From assembly GCA_029207755.1 (NCBI GenBank), contig JARCOQ010000001.1:96576640-96640639 (forward strand): a stretch of 64,000 bases of DNA, in the 5' to 3' direction. The notes under the pieces are model-generated. The model did no database searches. It was not told where the DNA came from and saw only the letters and a program-made list of their open reading frames with translations. The translations under genes were made by a program, and so were the position numbers. This document shows, in pieces, positions 59,728-64,000 of the stretch; position 1 is the stretch's first letter; every line of letters starts with the position of its first letter. Source of the stretch: Chamaea fasciata (taxonomy: Eukaryota > Chordata > Aves > Passeriformes > Sylviidae).

Positions 59728-61302
59728 TGTCTTGGTTTAGACAGACACGTGTCTGCCAGGGAAAGCTGGAGCTTCCTTTGAAATGGAGAATGTGAACCCC
59801 CTCCCTCCAAATTATTATAATTTTGCAATTAGGGGCTTTCAGGCAAAGATATGGGAATAGGAATAACAGTTCTTTACTAGTATGTGTAACAAAGCAAAAC
59901 AAACAACAATTGCAGCATTCACAACAAAACAGAACCAGGAACCTTGGGGGCTTTGCCTCACAAAACCCAGGGCAGTTTGATCTCAGTGCCCCTGCAGGAT
60001 TCTCAGAGCACCAAGCTGGAATAGTAGAAAATCCTGGGCTGGTGGATGAGTAAATCAGAAGATCTATGGTGGTAGCTGTGTTATAAATGGGCAGGAGACA
60101 CAGTTTCCTCCTTTAAATGCCTTTATTAATAAACAGGGTCTCGAGGGGTGGCCTACGCCGCTGCTGCTCCCTTTTGTCCACACCGCTGAGGAGGAGGTGC
60201 AATCCACTTTGCTGCTCATGCTGCAGAGTGGGAGTTCTTGCCTCGCGGGGGTTTCAAAGAACTCTCTTGGCTCATGGAGTCCAGGGGTGTCTTGCTCTTT
60301 AAGTACTTTGTAAGTTATGGCGAGATACAAAAGCTTATGAAAACCCTCGGCATAAATACCCTTGTGTATGCTAAGTCCAGTGCTGTCTTTGGCAGATTTA
60401 AACTTTGAGCTGGCTCGTTTTGGCTAGGGGTTCTTGGTGTTGATATGGTCCCATCATGCAGCTGGGCTCTTCTAATTACCACAAGGGTGGCAGCAGCAGC
60501 CTGACTGACAGGCCGGTTGTCAGCAGGAAGTAGGAAGAGGATCCGACAGGAAGTGGAGCAAGCAGGGCACAAGCCAATGGGACAGGCTGGGTGCAGGCAG
60601 GTAAAGCAGCAGAAATGGAGAGCAGTGATGCCAGGGAGCAGTGATGCCAGGGAGCAGTGATGCCAGGGAGCAGCAACAGCTTGACTTGATGGAAAGGCTA
60701 AGTGGGATTTTGGGGTAGGGGATACAGAGTGGACAAAACTGCCAAACAGCATTATAACTCTTGAACTAAATTTAACAAAACATTACAACTCTATAACCAA
60801 CAACTTATAACTTCATCACCATTCTTATTTATCACAGCTGGAACAGCAGGATATCCCTGGCAGGTAGGGGCAGGATGTCCCTGGCAGGCAGGGGGTTGTG
60901 GGGCCACACCGTAGCAAAAAGAGCAGTGCCAAAGAAGCCGCGATGGCTGGGCAGGGCTGGCTCAGCTCCAGCAGGGCAGGAGGAGGAGCTCAGAATTCTG
61001 GGGCACACGAGCCGATGATGGTAGATTTCCCAGGACCAGAATCGGTGGTGGTGGTGAATTGTTGTTGAAGCTAGCAAACAGCCTGGCCATCCTCCCTCAG
61101 ATGCTGAGAACAGGAGAGAGAGGTAGCTGCCTCTCACCCCGTCCTTTACCTGCCCCCCAAAACACAGTGATCTTCCACCTCTCGACTTTTGGCCACCTAT
61201 TTGTTTTGATCAAGTACCCCTAAGTACCCGGTAGTTAGTCTACTTGAAACTTATGGGAAAAAATTCTGTAAGTAAAAAAGAGACAAATGTAACCCCGAAC
61301 AG
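59728..61302 (-). repeat. Solo LTR, ERVL LTR family, with nested LTR
   Basis: On the minus strand TGTTCGGGGTTAC to AACCAAGACA, flanked by GGCAG on both sides (59723-59727 and 61303-61307). Without the 758-bp insertion the LTR is about 813 bp, similar to its relatives. Confidence 0.9.
60079..60836 (-). repeat. Solo LTR nested in the solo LTR
   Basis: On the minus strand TGTGATAAATAAG to TTATAACACA, with AATAAA at about 60128 and a TATTTATG word near 60352. GCTG flanks it on both sides (60075-60078 and 60837-60840), a 4-bp duplication as in gamma-type elements. Removing it restores the host LTR sequence. It contains three tandem copies of a 16-bp unit, GAGCAGTGATGCCAGG-like, near 60620-60672. 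Confidence 0.85.
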
Positions 61303-61456
61303 GCAGGCTCACTACAGTGAATATTGCTTTGACAGACTTGAAATTGCAGAGTTCATGTGCTGATGGAAGGAAATAGCACTGATTATCCTCTACCAGATAC
61401 CTGTTGCAAAGACAAATGAGCCAAACGAGCCAGCTCTTTAGAAAAATCTAGACAAC

Positions 61457-61985
61457 TGTAGTGGTTTGAAAGCAAAACAAGTGAGAGGTTCCAAGTCAGA
61501 AATACAATTTAATAAGAAGAAATGAAAAATAAAATAAAATAAAATAAAATAAAATAAAATAAATGCAATAATACAAAAGACCACTGACAGAGTCAGAATA
61601 CAACCTGAGCAGAGTGATGGAAGCAGTCCAGATGAGATGGTCTTCCTGAAGCAGTGATCCCGTAGAAAGGTCTGGTAGCTCTGGTCCTCTGTGAATCCAG
61701 TGGGTAAGGGCTGCTTGTACTATCCCAAACCCCAGATTGTATCCAGGTGAGAATGCTTGGTTCCTCCCCCTGAGCGGAGCATCTCACAGTGGGATGATGA
61801 GTCATGCAGTGGGTCCTTGAAGGCCCATTAAACAGAGATAGCTCTCGGAGGGAGTTATCTATGAGTCATGCAGCAAGGCATTTAATGGGTAATTAACAGG
61901 AGATAGCCCTGAGGGAGGGGGCCTGGGAAGAGCACTGTCCCACCTGGATTTAACAGTTCATGAAGATGGTGATAGAATACTTTGT
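61457..61985 (-). repeat. LTR-like repeat, copy 2, with AAAAT microsatellite
   Basis: Matches 17800-18300 from TGTAGTGGTTTGAAAGC to GATGGTGATAGAATA. About seven AAAAT units at 61525-61563 replace a two-unit stretch in copy 1. No target duplication was found. Confidence 0.75.
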
Positions 61986-63389
61986 GCACATCCTATGTTA
62001 CAACACAACAAAATGCAGCAAGATTTCTAATCCCTGCCCCCCTGTTCTGGATCTACGAGTAGGATTATGTGATGAAGCTGTTTTGTCTTCCAAGTAAATG
62101 CCAGCCTTTCATGCCTAACTGGCTGGCCTTTTGGTGCAATGTGTTATTGTTCTGTCACAAATGAAAGCACACTGAATGGAATTAGGAATGTGGGGCAAAC
62201 TGCCAAGGAAAACATTTCTGTGGCCTAAAAACCTGCCCCCACTCAGCACATGTCTGGGCATGAATTTAACATTGTAACACTTGATCCACAGCAGTCAGAC
62301 CGAGAGATGTGTGAAAATTCTAGCAGTCCTATTCTCAATACTTTAAAACCCTTCTGGGAAAAAACACGAAGCACATTACCTTAACCCCTTTTGTGGAAAG
62401 CAGGCAGCCAAAAGTGAGGCTTGCTCACTTACTTTTCCACCTCTTGTTTGTGGAAAATGAGTAGAAGTAAAACACTTGCAAATTCTAACCTCTGTTAGGT
62501 TAGAGGCACTGGAGGATGATGGAAACTGGGGAAATAGGGAAACAATGGGAGAGGGAGAGATGGATTTCAGCCTGGAAGTGCATGTTATATTCAGTTCAGG
62601 ATAATAGTTCAGTTTGTATTTACTTCTTACAAAGAAATTCTATTTGTAACTGCTCAGTTGTGGTAATTTGTGACAGAAGAATGATTTTGAATAGAGGGAG
62701 GGAAAGGAGGCCTGGTTGCAAGGAGTTAATGTGGCTGAAAGCAGGACTGCCGAGACATAACAGACGTCTTGCAAGAGAGTGAAGTTGTCCTCCATGAATT
62801 GTCTTGTAGGTCATCCTGGAGTCTGAGCATTCAGTCACCTTTGGGCAACAAAATTGGGGTGGGGGATGAATCAAGGGCTGTGCTGACTTGTCCCATGCAA
62901 CTGCACTCTGGATTGGTGCTGCTGCAAATGTGTATAGGAAATATACTTGTGACACATCTTTGCAGACTCTCTGTAGAACTGTGTATTGCAGTAGGACTCT
63001 GCTCAATGCAATGTTCATTAAAATTTTATATTTCAGGAAAAAATTGTGTGCAATTTTCTTTAAGGGGTACCATTATATTTTTCCAACAGTTCCCTTCCCT
63101 ATTTTGATTCTTTCTGGTACAGTTACTCAGCACCAAACATGAAATGAACAGTAAATAATATGCAGAAAAATTCTGGAGTTTCAGACAGTGTAGTTTCACT
63201 TGTCTGATCACAATTTAAGACTTCTAATGGACCTGAAATTATCTACAGGTGTCTGCCATTCCCCATGAAAGTCTGTGCTAGAACTGCTTTAAAGAAAACA
63301 GTTAAGTGAAATAGAAAAGAAATTATATAAGTGCTAAGATAGTGATGGGTAGATTGCTTGCATTGCACACAAACTCTCATCCTTGCTCT
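61986..63389 (+). other. Unassigned DNA
   Basis: AT-rich, no gene or element recognised. Confidence 0.45.
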
Positions 63390-64000
63390 TGTTATAAACT
63401 ATTATCAGCCAATCTGATATCAAAGATTTTATTTTGCCATTTCCAAAATAAATCTGACACAGCCACAATAAAATTGGACAACATCTATCGAATGCTGGGT
63501 GGACAGAGGAGCAGCCGCATTGGTGCTGTCCCACCTCATCCACGGATGCTGGTTTCCGGTGCACAGAATTTACAGTTTTTCTGCCCAGAGGTGAGTCTAT
63601 TGTGAGTCTTTGTCCAATCTGCATATTCATGTATTTCTTTCTTTTGGGGTTTGGTTTTGAAAGATTTTTCCGGCAGTATGTAGGGTCTGAAAGGTGTTCC
63701 TGGAACCAGGCATTGGGATGGTGATCGGTTATCTCTGGACCTCCTACACCCAGATTGGTATCAGGTGCTGATTGACCGTGAAGTGGGGAGTCCACCCTTG
63801 ATGAATGGGCCGTCTCCTGTTCAGCCTTGCCATTTCTGTTGCAAATTTTGGATTTGCCCTGCTATTTCACAGTTGCACAATGGACCTCGGTAGTCGTAGT
63901 CAGAGACGCCTTTTGCAGTTTTGGAAATCCAAACTTACAATGACAATTTTAAGGTTATAACATACAATATTATTTATACACGAATTTATTTACTACATCT
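63390..64000 (-). repeat. LTR related to the ERV1 provirus, cut by window end
   Basis: On the minus strand it ends AGTTTATAACA at 63390. It shares ACCTGATACCAATCTGGG and TTCGATAGATGTTGTCC with the LTRs at 4924 and 10760. AATAAA lies at 63433-63428 on the minus strand. Comparison with those LTRs puts its start a few bases beyond the window. Confidence 0.8.

Overview
The window looks like bird nuclear DNA, probably from a songbird, in a gene-poor and retroelement-rich region. The evidence is several CR1 LINE fragments (one ending in the avian ATTCTGTG-type tail), many avian-style LTRs of three retroviral classes, and no mammalian SINE or L1 sequence that I could see. I found no host gene that I can support. 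Every long coding-like stretch is retroviral, CR1-derived, or a chance reading frame in a repeat.

Layout. 1-4643: 5' half of a minus-strand ERVL-like provirus (LTR, tRNA-Lys-like primer site, gag, protease, reverse transcriptase), cut by the window edge. 4924-11385: a gamma-like (ERV1) provirus with two 626-bp LTRs differing at only 6 sites and a GGTAT target duplication on both sides. Its genes carry frameshifts, stops and large internal deletions. 11420-13358: a CR1 tail, then the 3' end of a class II (ERVK-like) element. 15260-21501: a second, plus-strand ERVL-like provirus, interrupted by an ERVK-like solo LTR with a GGATCC duplication that is itself interrupted by another repeat. 22107-29748: a run of solo LTRs and LTR-like pieces.

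29749-34542 and 48081-54114 are long stretches without recognisable elements. 37715-45001 holds three copies of one LTR family. One is inserted in inverted orientation inside another, and two carry huge pyrimidine/purine microsatellites at the same internal position. 46760-48080 has two further LTRs. 54115-58790 has two CR1 copies and a 619-bp LTR. 59728-61302 is a solo LTR with a second solo LTR inside it. The window ends in an LTR related to the ERV1 provirus.

None of the retroviral genes could make a full set of proteins. The region is best read as a layered record of insertion, LTR-LTR recombination, nested insertion and microsatellite growth. I did not find a new biological system. The most unusual points are the same-family inverted nested LTR, the paired microsatellites including an AAGGG pentamer tract, and the mosaic 3' LTR of the second ERVL element. 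Family assignments rest on motifs and structure read by eye, not on database matching.
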